From positions 62,001 to 126,000 of the forward strand of contig NZ_JWLV01000017.1 of the NCBI RefSeq assembly GCF_000808535.1: DNA of 64,000 nt, given 5' to 3'. Source of the stretch: Vibrio sinaloensis. Its GTDB lineage: Bacteria > Pseudomonadota > Gammaproteobacteria > Enterobacterales > Vibrionaceae. This document shows positions 54,315 through 62,937 of this stretch, in pieces. Position numbers and translations under genes: made by a program. Under the pieces are notes generated by a model, which saw only the letters and a program-made list of their open reading frames with translations, had not been told where the DNA came from and searched no databases. Numbering within the stretch: the first letter of the stretch is position 1; each line of letters opens with the position of its first letter.

Positions 54315-54782
54315 ATGGAAGAAAGATATGAAGACTATTTTCAGTCTTACATCAGCACTTTATCAGCGTCTCAACTGGCGGAGATTGACGGCGTAGAAAC
54401 CACCTATTTTTGTGATGATGAGTACAACACCAATGAGTGTGCCAGACTTGTTTCAATTGGCAAAAAGCGCGCGACGTGCAGCGTGAAAGAAGCCTATAAA
54501 ATTGAAGGAGAGCCGCTGCCTAAAGTTGGTCAACACCAAATTGTATTGGATTGGGAAAAGAACCCAGTCTGTATTGTCAAAATCACCGATGTGGATTTTT
54601 GTCTGTTTGGGCAGGTCAGTCGCGAGTTCGCTGAGTCGGAAGGCGAAGGGGATGGCACTTACGAGTGGTGGTACAAAGCACACAATGACTTTTTCACTAA
54701 AGATTGCGCGTCTGCGTATGGCATTGAGTTTAATGACTCGACAGAACTTGTCCTTGTGACTTTTGAGCTGGTTTATAAGTAA
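54315..54782 (+). CDS. ASCH-domain protein
   Basis: The 155-residue protein has the ASCH (PUA-like) layout with GQHQIVLDWEKNPVCIVKITDVDF, EGDGTYEWWYKAHNDFF and ELVLVTFELVY. ASCH domains bind RNA or modified nucleosides, and some act as N4-acetylcytidine hydrolases. GGAGAATGAG precedes the ATG. Function is not further resolved. Confidence 0.85.
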   Translation: MEERYEDYFQSYISTLSASQLAEIDGVETTYFCDDEYNTNECARLVSIGKKRATCSVKEAYKIEGEPLPKVGQHQIVLDWEKNPVCIVKITDVDFCLFGQVSREFAESEGEGDGTYEWWYKAHNDFFTKDCASAYGIEFNDSTELVLVTFELVYK

Positions 54783-54813
54783 CGCGGCTTCTGACTGAAA
54801 CGCAGGAAAAGCG

Positions 54814-54841
54814 AAAGTCGCCAGGTTTTGCTGGCGACTTT
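54814..54841. terminator. Bidirectional terminator between the ASCH gene and the copper operon
   Basis: AAAGTCGCCAG and CTGGCGACTTT pair perfectly around GTTTTG and serve two convergent genes. Confidence 0.82.
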
Positions 54842-54849
54842 ATTGATCA

Positions 54850-55386
54850 CTACAAGGTGATCTTTTTCACCATCCCCGCTTCTGCGTGGCCGGGAATGTT
54901 GCAGGCAAACTCAACATTGTTATCGCCGTGGAAGTGCCATAAAAGCTGTTTAGCTTTGCCCGGTTTTACAGTGACAGTGCTGCCAGAATCGTGCGCGTGG
55001 CTGCCCATGTTCTTCATCATTTCACGGTGTTTCAGTTGCTCTTGTGCTGAACCAATGGAAAACTCATGGTCAATTTTTCCAGCGTTCATCACCACAAATT
55101 GCACCACGTCATTTGGCTCGATCTTCACTTCTTTTTTGAAGTTGATTTTCATGTCATCAGTCAAAATAACGTGCACGACCTTGTCTGGTTTTGCGCCCTT
55201 GGCAGGCATTCCAACCTCAGACATACCTTCCATATTCATCATGTTCGAGTGATCCATTTTACTATGATCCATCTTCATCTCACCGTGGCCCATATTCGCA
55301 TGGTCCATTTTTGAGTGATCCATTGCATCGGCAAGTACGCCTGTGCTGAACATGGTAATCGCTAGGGTAATCAGTGTTTTTTTCAT
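54850..55386 (-). CDS. copI: CopI-like periplasmic cupredoxin, copper resistance
   Basis: The 178-residue protein has a signal peptide (cleavage after GVLA), a His/Met-rich segment with repeated MDHSKM and MDHANM units (about 20-50), and a C-terminal plastocyanin fold. Type 1 copper ligands are visible: His in KIDHEF and Cys, His and Met in EFACNIPGHAEAGM. CopI proteins protect the periplasm from copper. It is the last gene of the Cus-type operon. GAGGAACA precedes the ATG. Confidence 0.9.
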   Translation of the reverse strand: MKKTLITLAITMFSTGVLADAMDHSKMDHANMGHGEMKMDHSKMDHSNMMNMEGMSEVGMPAKGAKPDKVVHVILTDDMKINFKKEVKIEPNDVVQFVVMNAGKIDHEFSIGSAQEQLKHREMMKNMGSHAHDSGSTVTVKPGKAKQLLWHFHGDNNVEFACNIPGHAEAGMVKKITL

Positions 55387-55458
55387 GGTGTGTTCCTCTT
55401 TTAATCGGGTATTGCGTATGTCGAGCAGCTCATTAGCTCGACATACGATTGCTTGGTG

Positions 55459-58400
55459 TTAGTTAACTTCGTGTTGTTTCCAGAGTTTGAACAGAGCCGG
55501 TAAGACCAACAGCGTGAGTAGAAGCGCGGAGGCCATACCTCCTATCATTGGTGCGGCGATTCGCTGCATCACTTCTGAGCCTGTGCCGTCTCCGTACATG
55601 ATTGGGATGAGACCAATGATGACAGTCAACACCGTCATCATCACAGGGCGAACGCGTAGCCCCGCGCCTTCGCGAATGGCATCGGTAAGGTCTTTCGCAG
55701 TGAGCGCTTTTTGCTCTTCTTCTGCGTGGAGTTTTTTGTAGTGCCACGCTTGGTTGAGATAAACCAGCATGATCACGCCAATCTCGACCGCGACACCGGC
55801 AAGGGCGATAAAGCCAACCCCAACCGCAATGGAGAAGTTGTAGCCGAGGTAGTGCATCAGCCATAAGCCTCCCACCATCGCGAGCGGCAGTGTAAGCATG
55901 ATGATCATCACTTCTCCGACGCGGCGGAAGCTGAAGTAAAGCAGCAGCATGATGATGGCAATAGTGATAGGCACCACGACACTCAACCGCTCTTTGGCGC
56001 GCTCCATGTATTCGTATTGACCCGACCAAGTGAGCGAGTAGCCCGCAGGAAGTTGCAATTGGTCAGCGACAGTTTGCTGCGCTTCAACCACGTAAGAGCC
56101 CAAGTCGCGGCCATCAATGTCGACAAATACCCAACCATTCGGGCGTGCATTCTCGGTTTTGATCATCGGTGGGCCATCTTCGTAACGAATGTCAGCCACA
56201 TCGGCGAGAGCGATGCGTGCACCGTTCGGAGTCACCAGTGGCAAGTTTTGCAGTTTCACTACCGAGTCTCGGTAATCTTGTGGATAGCGGACGTTAATTG
56301 GATAACGCTCCAGTCCTTCAACGGTCTCACCCACGTTCATTCCGCCCACCGCTGTAGAGATGACTTGCTGGACATCTTTGATACTTAAGCCGTAGCGAGC
56401 CGCGGAGCGACGTTTAATGTCAATGGTGACATAGCGTCCACCCGCAACGCGTTCCGCATAGACAGATGCCGTACCTGAAATCTGGTTCAAAATGGGCTCT
56501 AACTCTGAGCCAATTTGTTCGATTACCTTGAGGTCAGGTCCCGCAATCTTGATACCGATTGGTGTTTTAATACCGGTGGCTAACATGTCGATGCGAGTTT
56601 TGATTGGCATGACCCATGCGTTGGTCAATCCTGGGAACTGCACCAACTGATCAAACTCTTTGCGCAGCGACTCCGTGGTCACACCGTCTCGCCACTCTTC
56701 TCTCGGTTTGAGCTGAATGACGGTTTCGATCATGGTTAATGGGGCAGGGTCGGTTGCCGTTTCGGCGCGGCCAATTTTGCCCCAAACGGTTTCCACCTCA
56801 GGAACGGTTTTGATGAGCTTGTTGGTCTGCTGCAGTAGCTCACGTGCTTTACCAATGGAGATGCCGGGGTAAGTGGTCGGCATGTACATCAAGTCACCTT
56901 CGTCCAATGGCGGAATGAACTCGCTACCCAGTTTGCTGGTTGGATAGTAAGCCGATGCCATTAACGCCACCGCTAACAGGATCATTGTCTTAGGGAAGCG
57001 CAGACTCAGGTTCAGCAGAGGTCGGTATAGCGCGACCAACCCTTTGTTCACCGGGTTCTTATGCTCCGGGAGTACGTTGCCACGGATAAAGTAACCCATC
57101 AGAACCGGCACCAAGGTGATAGCGAGGCCTGCCGCCGCGGCCATTGCATACGTCTTGGTAAAAGCAAGTGGCGAGAACATCTTGCCTTCTTGACCTTCCA
57201 GTGCGAACACTGGCACGAAACTTAACGTGATGATAAGCAGTGAGAAAAATAGGGGAGCCCCCACTTCTTCCGCCGCTTTGCCGATCACTTGCCAGCGGTT
57301 TTTGTCCGTTAGCGGGGTACGTTCTATGTGTTTGTGAACGTTTTCAATCATCACAATTGCGCCATCGACCATCGCGCCTATGGCAATTGCAATGCCGCCC
57401 AAAGACATGATGTTGGCGTTAATACCTTGCCAGTGCATGACAATAAAGGCCGACAGGATCCCAACAGGCAAACTAAGGGCGATCACCAGTGATGAACGAA
57501 TGTGGAACAAGAACAGCGCACAGACAACCGCCACAACGATGAACTCTTCCGCCAGTTTCTTCCATAGGTTTTCTACTGCGGCATCAATCAAGGTTGAACG
57601 ATCGTAGGTGGCGACGATCTCCACGCCGTCTGGCAGGCTGCGTTGAAGTTCTGCCAGTTTTGTTTTGACATTGTGGATCACCTCGCTGGCGTTTTCGCCA
57701 AATCGCATCACAATCACGCCACCCACCGCTTCGCCTTCACCGTTGAACTCGGAAATGCCACGACGCATCTGTGGGCCAAGATTGATGTCTGCAATGTCCC
57801 CAAGCAAGAGTGGTGTGCCTTTGCTGGTCACTTTGAGCGGCAAAGATTCGATGTCTTCGATGCTGCTGAGGTAACCAGTCGTGCGTACCATGTGCTCAGC
57901 TTCTGCAACTTCAATGACGGACGCGCCCGTTTCTTGGTTGCCGTTTTGAATCGCCATGTTGACCTGTTGCAGCGTCAAATCGTAAGCGCGCAACTTAGCG
58001 GGATCGATTTGTACTTGGTACTGTTTGACCATGCCGCCGACAGTTGCCACTTCTGAAACGCCGGCTACGGTCTGCAACTCGTACTTTAAGAACCAGTCTT
58101 GCAGGCTGCGCAGCTGGGCAAGGTCATGCTGCCCGGTTTTATCTTGTAGGACGTAGCTGTAGACCCAGCCCACACCTGTTGCATCAGGGCCGAGTGTTGG
58201 TTTCGCGCTTGGCGGTAGCTTAGGTGCGACTTGACTCAAGTATTCGAGTACTCGAGAGCGAGCCCAATACATGTCTGTATCATCGTTGAATATGATATAG
58301 ACGTAGGAGTCGCCAAAGAACGAGTAGCCACGTACCGTCTCTGCTCCCGGAACCGCGAGCATTGCGGTGGTGAGCGGGTAGGTGACTTGGTCTTCAACCA

Positions 58401-58578
58401 CTTGCGGCGCTTGACCCGGATAGCTTGTTTTGATGATAACTTGCACATCCGACAAATCGGGAATCGCGTCCACTGGGGTATTTTTTACACTGTAAAGTCC
58501 ACCCAATACGATCGCGAATGTCGCAAGTAACACTAAGAATCGATTGCTAATCGACCAACGAATGATTGCACTGATCAT
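55459..58578 (-). CDS. cusA: CusA-type RND copper/silver efflux pump
   Basis: The 1039-residue protein is a heavy-metal RND transporter with twelve membrane segments and two large periplasmic loops. It begins MISAIIRWSISNRFLVLLATF and contains AIAIGAMVDGAIVMIENVHKH (the proton-relay aspartate region), TWSGQYEYMERAKERL and periplasmic methionines. With CusB and CusC it exports Cu(I)/Ag(I) from the periplasm. It begins two bases after the cusB stop. Confidence 0.95.
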   Translation of the reverse strand: MISAIIRWSISNRFLVLLATFAIVLGGLYSVKNTPVDAIPDLSDVQVIIKTSYPGQAPQVVEDQVTYPLTTAMLAVPGAETVRGYSFFGDSYVYIIFNDDTDMYWARSRVLEYLSQVAPKLPPSAKPTLGPDATGVGWVYSYVLQDKTGQHDLAQLRSLQDWFLKYELQTVAGVSEVATVGGMVKQYQVQIDPAKLRAYDLTLQQVNMAIQNGNQETGASVIEVAEAEHMVRTTGYLSSIEDIESLPLKVTSKGTPLLLGDIADINLGPQMRRGISEFNGEGEAVGGVIVMRFGENASEVIHNVKTKLAELQRSLPDGVEIVATYDRSTLIDAAVENLWKKLAEEFIVVAVVCALFLFHIRSSLVIALSLPVGILSAFIVMHWQGINANIMSLGGIAIAIGAMVDGAIVMIENVHKHIERTPLTDKNRWQVIGKAAEEVGAPLFFSLLIITLSFVPVFALEGQEGKMFSPLAFTKTYAMAAAAGLAITLVPVLMGYFIRGNVLPEHKNPVNKGLVALYRPLLNLSLRFPKTMILLAVALMASAYYPTSKLGSEFIPPLDEGDLMYMPTTYPGISIGKARELLQQTNKLIKTVPEVETVWGKIGRAETATDPAPLTMIETVIQLKPREEWRDGVTTESLRKEFDQLVQFPGLTNAWVMPIKTRIDMLATGIKTPIGIKIAGPDLKVIEQIGSELEPILNQISGTASVYAERVAGGRYVTIDIKRRSAARYGLSIKDVQQVISTAVGGMNVGETVEGLERYPINVRYPQDYRDSVVKLQNLPLVTPNGARIALADVADIRYEDGPPMIKTENARPNGWVFVDIDGRDLGSYVVEAQQTVADQLQLPAGYSLTWSGQYEYMERAKERLSVVVPITIAIIMLLLYFSFRRVGEVMIIMLTLPLAMVGGLWLMHYLGYNFSIAVGVGFIALAGVAVEIGVIMLVYLNQAWHYKKLHAEEEQKALTAKDLTDAIREGAGLRVRPVMMTVLTVIIGLIPIMYGDGTGSEVMQRIAAPMIGGMASALLLTLLVLPALFKLWKQHEVN

Positions 58579-58580
58579 GG

Positions 58581-60287
58581 TTAGCCCTCTACCGCTTCAA
58601 GTTTCTTCAACTGATAGTCAGAGCCTTGTTTTTCAACTAGAAAGCGAACCGTTTGTCCTTCTTCAAATCCAGATAAGTTCACCTCTTCACCGACCGAAAA
58701 GTTCATTTCCCCCGCTTCCCAGTTCCACTCGGCGACCGGCAAGTGTTTGAGTGTGATCATGCCAAAATCCGCCATCAACATGGTGATGTCACCCGTCACC
58801 CATACTTCTGCGGCAATGATGCTGTTGTCTGCTTTGATATCGACAATCTCATACTGACCGGAATTGGTTTTCTTCATCTCAAACTCAATCGCTTGCCCTT
58901 TGTTGAGATCGCTCATGTCTACGTTTTCTGCCAGATTGAAGTTCATCACCATCCCTGGCCAGTTCCACTCTGGGACAGGCTGGTGGTTGAGGGTTAACAT
59001 GCGGTGCCCTGCCATGACATCTGTGATTTCGCCTTTGGCCCACACGGTTTCAGCGGGGGGCTCTATGCCGTTGATGCGCGATAAGTCGGCCGACTGGCTC
59101 GATTCTGAGTCGAGCATAAAGTGGGCAGAAGTGACGATACGATCGTTTTGAGTCAGCCCTTGCAACACTTCAATTCTGTCGCCTGCTTCACGACCTACTT
59201 CGATACGTGCGGAGCGGTATTTGCCTTCTCCTTCAGCAAGCACGACTCGAGTCATGCCCCCTGAGCGAATCACCGCCGATTTCGCGACCGTCAGTACAGA
59301 TTCGTCGCTAACAGGTTGCAGCGCAATGTTGGCAAACATGTTGGGTTTGAGCTCACCGTTTGGATTGGGGAACTTGAGGCGTACGCGCAATGTGCGAGTG
59401 TTTGGATCGAGAATGGGATAAACATAATCGACCACGCCTTGCCACTCATTGCCCGGAATCGCATCGAGTGTCATGGTTGCTTGGCTGCCCGCTTTCATCC
59501 AATGGGTTTGACGCTCGAACACCTCTGCGTCGACCCAGACATTATCGAGTGGGCCTGCGCTAATCACAGCTTGAGCAGGGGAAAGGTAACCACCTTCACG
59601 GATGTTTAGGCTGGCAATCACGCCGTCCGCGGGAGCTTTTATCTCAATGGTTTGTGAGGCTTTGCCACTGCGCTTAATGGCTTGAATTTGGCTGCGATCG
59701 ACGCCAAGCGTAACTAAACGTTCAGTCGCTCCTTTCACTAAGCCACTGCGTCCGGTTCGGTAGGCGTTGAGCAGTTCTTCTTGGGCTTTTACCAGCTCTG
59801 GCGAGTACAAGCTAAACAGCACATCGCCTTTGGCTACTTTTTCCCCTACTGCGTTAATATTGAGTTTCTCAACCCAGCCAGCAACACGGACGTTGGTTTG
59901 CCATAGATGACTTTCGTCAAAGGCAATGTAACCGACAGTCTCAATGCGTGGGCTCAATGGCTCACGAAGTACGGATTCCGTTTTTACCCCCAAATTGTTT
60001 TCAACTTCAGGAGAGATTTTTACCGTGCCGGGTTTGTCATTGTCACCCGCTAAGTCTTCCGCATAGACTGGAATCAAATCCATGCCCATGGGAGATTTAC
60101 CTGGCTTGTCACGCTTGTAATTGGGATCCATAGGCGCAACCCAGTAGAGCGGTTCGTTACTGTCGGCTGCGTTTGCCGATGTCATCGCCGTCATATCATG
60201 ATTGGCGGAAATGAAATGCTGATTGGCTACAAAGCCGAGTGCGCCGCCAACCAGCAAGGCAAGAGTTGCCACTTGTAATGTTTTCAT
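58581..60287 (-). CDS. cusB: CusB periplasmic adaptor fused to two CusF-like domains
   Basis: The 568-residue adaptor has an N-terminal anchor, a heavy-metal-binding segment (YWVAPMDPNYKRD, PMGMDLIPVY, about 48-75), the barrel-sandwich and helical hairpin of a membrane fusion protein (about 100-400), and two CusF-like OB domains (about 415-485 and 495-565). The first keeps all CusF ligands: H435, W443, M446 and M448. In the second H515, W523 and M528 remain but the first methionine is G526, so metal binding may be weakened. Typical CusB proteins are about 400 residues with CusF encoded separately. Confidence 0.93.
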   Translation of the reverse strand: MKTLQVATLALLVGGALGFVANQHFISANHDMTAMTSANAADSNEPLYWVAPMDPNYKRDKPGKSPMGMDLIPVYAEDLAGDNDKPGTVKISPEVENNLGVKTESVLREPLSPRIETVGYIAFDESHLWQTNVRVAGWVEKLNINAVGEKVAKGDVLFSLYSPELVKAQEELLNAYRTGRSGLVKGATERLVTLGVDRSQIQAIKRSGKASQTIEIKAPADGVIASLNIREGGYLSPAQAVISAGPLDNVWVDAEVFERQTHWMKAGSQATMTLDAIPGNEWQGVVDYVYPILDPNTRTLRVRLKFPNPNGELKPNMFANIALQPVSDESVLTVAKSAVIRSGGMTRVVLAEGEGKYRSARIEVGREAGDRIEVLQGLTQNDRIVTSAHFMLDSESSQSADLSRINGIEPPAETVWAKGEITDVMAGHRMLTLNHQPVPEWNWPGMVMNFNLAENVDMSDLNKGQAIEFEMKKTNSGQYEIVDIKADNSIIAAEVWVTGDITMLMADFGMITLKHLPVAEWNWEAGEMNFSVGEEVNLSGFEEGQTVRFLVEKQGSDYQLKKLEAVEG

Positions 60288-60298
60288 TGGGTTACCTT

Positions 60299-61666
60299 CT
60301 ATTTGCTGAGTTGAGGTTGAGAAACTTGGTATTCGAAACCACCCAGCAAGGCTGCAAGATTGCTGTTGGTGATATTGAGATCGGCGATCAACCGCTCTTG
60401 TTCGACTCGAAGAGCGAGTTCGTCGGTGGTGGCTGAAATCACATCATTGAACTGCGCGGTGTTGTTTTGATAACCCCTTTCGACGGCCTTGATGCGCGCG
60501 TTCGCTTGAGGGAGAAGCGTGTCGGTATAGCGGTCGAGACGTTGCTGAAGGTTCTCGCGATCAACAAGCAGTGCATTCACTTGTGCATTCATTTGCGAAA
60601 GAAGTGAATCTTTTTGAGACTGCGCCGCCCCAACTTGATGCTGAGCCGCCGCGAGATTTCGGTCTTGGCGGTTGCCCGTAAACAGCGGAATGTCCATCGT
60701 CAAATAGGCACTGACTAGATCGGAAGCCGGTTCGCCCATCATATTGTTCGCTTGGCGGTGCGCGTACATGACTTCAACACCAAACTGGGGCGTATAGGCT
60801 TGTTCAGCGATGTCGACTTGGGTTTGGTTTGCCGCAATGTTGATGTCTGCCATTTTGACCATTGGATGCTGGTTTAAGCGGCGGTAGTGGTCGACGGAAT
60901 TGGGCTCCACAATGCGCTCAAGTTTATGCCAATCGAGCTGATTGTCAGCTTGGATATTTTGCGCCGAGCGAATCCACTCAGATCCTAGCCATTCTGAGAG
61001 TTGCGAGATAATGCGGCGCTGCATTTGGCCATTGGCTTGGAGTTTTTCATCCAGTTTGGCGATCTGCAGTTGGGCATTGAGTAGATCTTGCGCTTCGCTT
61101 TTACCAATGGCGTAGTTGGTCTGAATGAAACGCTCCATCTCACGCATCAATCCTTTGTTTTGTTCAAGAATGCGTTGCGCCGACTGCTGGTAGCCAAGTT
61201 CAACCCAAAGCTGAGTGATACGGTTGACGACATCGATCTCCCGATTTTGAACTTGAGCCGCGATACCGTCGGCTTGTGTATTGGCTTTCTTTTGTTGCAG
61301 CTCTAAGGTTGAGCCGCGTTCAAATTGCTGCATCAACCCAACTGACACATTGGTCATTGGGTCTTCATCAAATTTGAAACTGTCGACAGGCAAGCCCCCA
61401 AAGCCCATTTTCAGTTTTGGGTCCATGAGCGTTGAGGCAGCCACGCCGGTTTCGCGCATGGCTTGTGACTGAGCATAAAACTGATAACGAGTCGCGTCAT
61501 TGCTCAGAGCTGAGTGAATTAATTCAGGGAGTGTCGGTGGCACCAAATGCTGTTGCGTTACGGGTTGTGTTGCCGCCAAAGCATTGGACGCCCATAGTGC
61601 AGAGCTGACAGAGAGCGCTGCTATCGTCGCAATATTTTTCACAGTGTAATCCGTTGTTATGTGCAA
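60299..61666 (-). CDS. cusC: CusC/TolC-family outer-membrane factor
   Basis: The 455-residue protein has a signal peptide and two outer-membrane-factor repeats rich in long helices (LELQQKKANTQADGIA, DVVNRITQLWVELGYQQSAQ, ALLVDRENLQQRLDRYTDTLLPQANARIKAV). It forms the channel through the outer membrane for the CusBA pump. The ATG at 61666 gives an N-terminal extension; a GTG at 61642 would begin directly at the signal peptide and is an equally good start. Eleven bases separate it from cusB. Confidence 0.9.
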   Translation of the reverse strand: MHITTDYTVKNIATIAALSVSSALWASNALAATQPVTQQHLVPPTLPELIHSALSNDATRYQFYAQSQAMRETGVAASTLMDPKLKMGFGGLPVDSFKFDEDPMTNVSVGLMQQFERGSTLELQQKKANTQADGIAAQVQNREIDVVNRITQLWVELGYQQSAQRILEQNKGLMREMERFIQTNYAIGKSEAQDLLNAQLQIAKLDEKLQANGQMQRRIISQLSEWLGSEWIRSAQNIQADNQLDWHKLERIVEPNSVDHYRRLNQHPMVKMADINIAANQTQVDIAEQAYTPQFGVEVMYAHRQANNMMGEPASDLVSAYLTMDIPLFTGNRQDRNLAAAQHQVGAAQSQKDSLLSQMNAQVNALLVDRENLQQRLDRYTDTLLPQANARIKAVERGYQNNTAQFNDVISATTDELALRVEQERLIADLNITNSNLAALLGGFEYQVSQPQLSK

Positions 61667-61683
61667 AGCGCACGAGTAAACGA

Positions 61684-61705
61684 CTTCTCAGTCAAGGCTG
61701 AGAAG
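61684..61705. other. Intercistronic hairpin before cusC
   Basis: CTTCTCAG and CTGAGAAG pair perfectly around six bases between the first operon gene and cusC. No T run follows, so it may tune relative expression. Confidence 0.35.
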
Positions 61706-61725
61706 AGGACAAAAAACGAACGGAT

Positions 61726-62130
61726 TTACGCTATTGGGGGGCGATAGAGCGAAGCTTGGCGATAGATTGCGTGGCCATGGGCTTCTGGGTGGATCAGGGC
61801 GAGATAAGAGGTGAGGTGAGTGAGTTGGTCCTGTGGCGAAAACAATGCAAACACAGTCACGCAAACCGATCCACAGCAGTTGTGGGCCTTATCGCTACCC
61901 GAATCACATGATAGCTGCGCGGGTTGATTGGAATGCGTTTGATTGGTTTGGTGATGGCTCATCTCAGATGAAGAGGTCATCGCGCAATGCGTGGCCGCTT
62001 CGGTTTCAACGTAACTGCTTGACAGCATTTGAAACGTCATCAGTGGTGCGCTGGATGCAAAGCTCGACATCAGCATTGCGAGAATACTGAATAGAGAAAT
62101 CCAAATTTTGCGAGTCAGAGAAACGCTCAT
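61726..62130 (-). CDS. Small secreted Cys/His-rich protein, first gene of the copper operon
   Basis: The 134-residue protein has an N-terminal hydrophobic segment (IWISLFSILAMLMSSFASSA) and a mature region with EMSHHQTNQTHSNQ and CDSGSDKAHNCCGSVC, giving several Cys and His residues that could bind copper. Small proteins of this kind often lead Cus-type operons in vibrios, and DUF2946-type proteins are similar, but I cannot name it. It lies directly behind the MerR-type promoter. Confidence 0.65.
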   Translation of the reverse strand: MSVSLTRKIWISLFSILAMLMSSFASSAPLMTFQMLSSSYVETEAATHCAMTSSSEMSHHQTNQTHSNQPAQLSCDSGSDKAHNCCGSVCVTVFALFSPQDQLTHLTSYLALIHPEAHGHAIYRQASLYRPPIA

Positions 62131-62160
62131 ATCGCACCATTAAGTCAAAAAGATTTACTG

Positions 62161-62191
62161 AGTATAGAGCTTACCCTAGGGTTAAGGTCAA
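62161..62191 (-). promoter_or_regulatory. CueR/MerR-type promoter of the copper operon
   Basis: On the minus strand TTGACC and TATACT are separated by 19 bases, the lengthened spacer typical of MerR-family promoters, and the spacer carries the dyad CTTAACCCTAGGGTAAG. CueR-like activation by Cu(I) or Ag(I) is inferred. No cueR gene is in the window. Confidence 0.75.
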
Positions 62192-62195
62192 GGGC

Positions 62196-62627
62196 TTAGT
62201 GTTGCTCTTCTAAATCTAATATTGCTTGCTTGACGATGTCTGGGACGAGCGCTTTGCTGTTGTTTTTAAAGTCAAACATCACACAGGTTGCTTTCCCCAC
62301 GGTGCTGATTTGCTCTAGCTTTTGGCTAACAATTTGATACTCCATGGTAAAACGGTCATCTTGCAGATCCACAACGCGCGAACCAATCAGCAAGGTATCT
62401 GGGTAAGTGATGGGCAGCTTATAACGACAACTGGTTTCCCCAAGCACAGGACCAATGTGACTGTCGGCGATATTGACCAAAAGCTTGATTTTATCAAAGT
62501 ACTCCAAGCGAGCGGTTTCAAAATAGCGGAAATAAACCACGTTATTCACGTGTTGGAGGGCATCCATTTCACCCCAAGCAACTGGTACTTTCGTTATAAC
62601 AGGAAAGTCTTTGAGTAAATCGTCCAT
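62196..62627 (-). CDS. Hotdog-fold acyl-CoA thioesterase
   Basis: The 143-residue protein has VPVAWGEMDALQHVNNVVYFRYFETARLEYF, the motif of the 4-hydroxybenzoyl-CoA thioesterase/YbgC type with its catalytic aspartate, and the late CVMFDFKNNSKAL. It hydrolyses an acyl-CoA of unknown chain. TAGGTGA precedes the ATG. It ends five bases before the copper promoter, on the same strand, so read-through into the copper operon is possible. Confidence 0.85.
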   Translation of the reverse strand: MDDLLKDFPVITKVPVAWGEMDALQHVNNVVYFRYFETARLEYFDKIKLLVNIADSHIGPVLGETSCRYKLPITYPDTLLIGSRVVDLQDDRFTMEYQIVSQKLEQISTVGKATCVMFDFKNNSKALVPDIVKQAILDLEEQH

Positions 62628-62937
62628 TATTCACCTAATCAGAATCACAACATTGAGTTTTTATTCTAATTGGTTTTAGAAGCAGAGAAGCAAAAATGTT
62701 ATCAAATTGTGATCTAATGATGCGCGGTGTGTGATCACACGTCCTCTCAATGAAGTGTGGCATGGGCTGCAATTTAATAGAAGGGGGACGGTAAAAGAGA
62801 CGATTGGTCATTGCGCCAACGTTTTCGCTGGCTTACCATTGTCAGCGGAACGTTATCTAACTGGTTAAATAAATTAGATATTTTCCCATCAAGGATGCAA
62901 GTTTATGCAATCTTCACTTTTAAGGATGTAAAGTGTC
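62628..62937 (+). other. Non-coding region upstream of the chemoreceptor gene
   Basis: This 310-base gap has no credible gene. It contains a perfect palindrome, GTGTGATCACAC, at 62729-62740 and A/T-rich sequence before the chemoreceptor. I see no convincing sigma-28 promoter. Confidence 0.4.

Noticed and set aside
57643..58056. Open frame of 137 codons antisense to cusA
   Set aside because: It mirrors a highly conserved RND coding region and shows no protein signature.
62870..62900. Possible sigma-28 promoter of the chemoreceptor gene
   Set aside because: TAAA with a 15-base spacer is present but the second element matches only about half of GCCGATAA.
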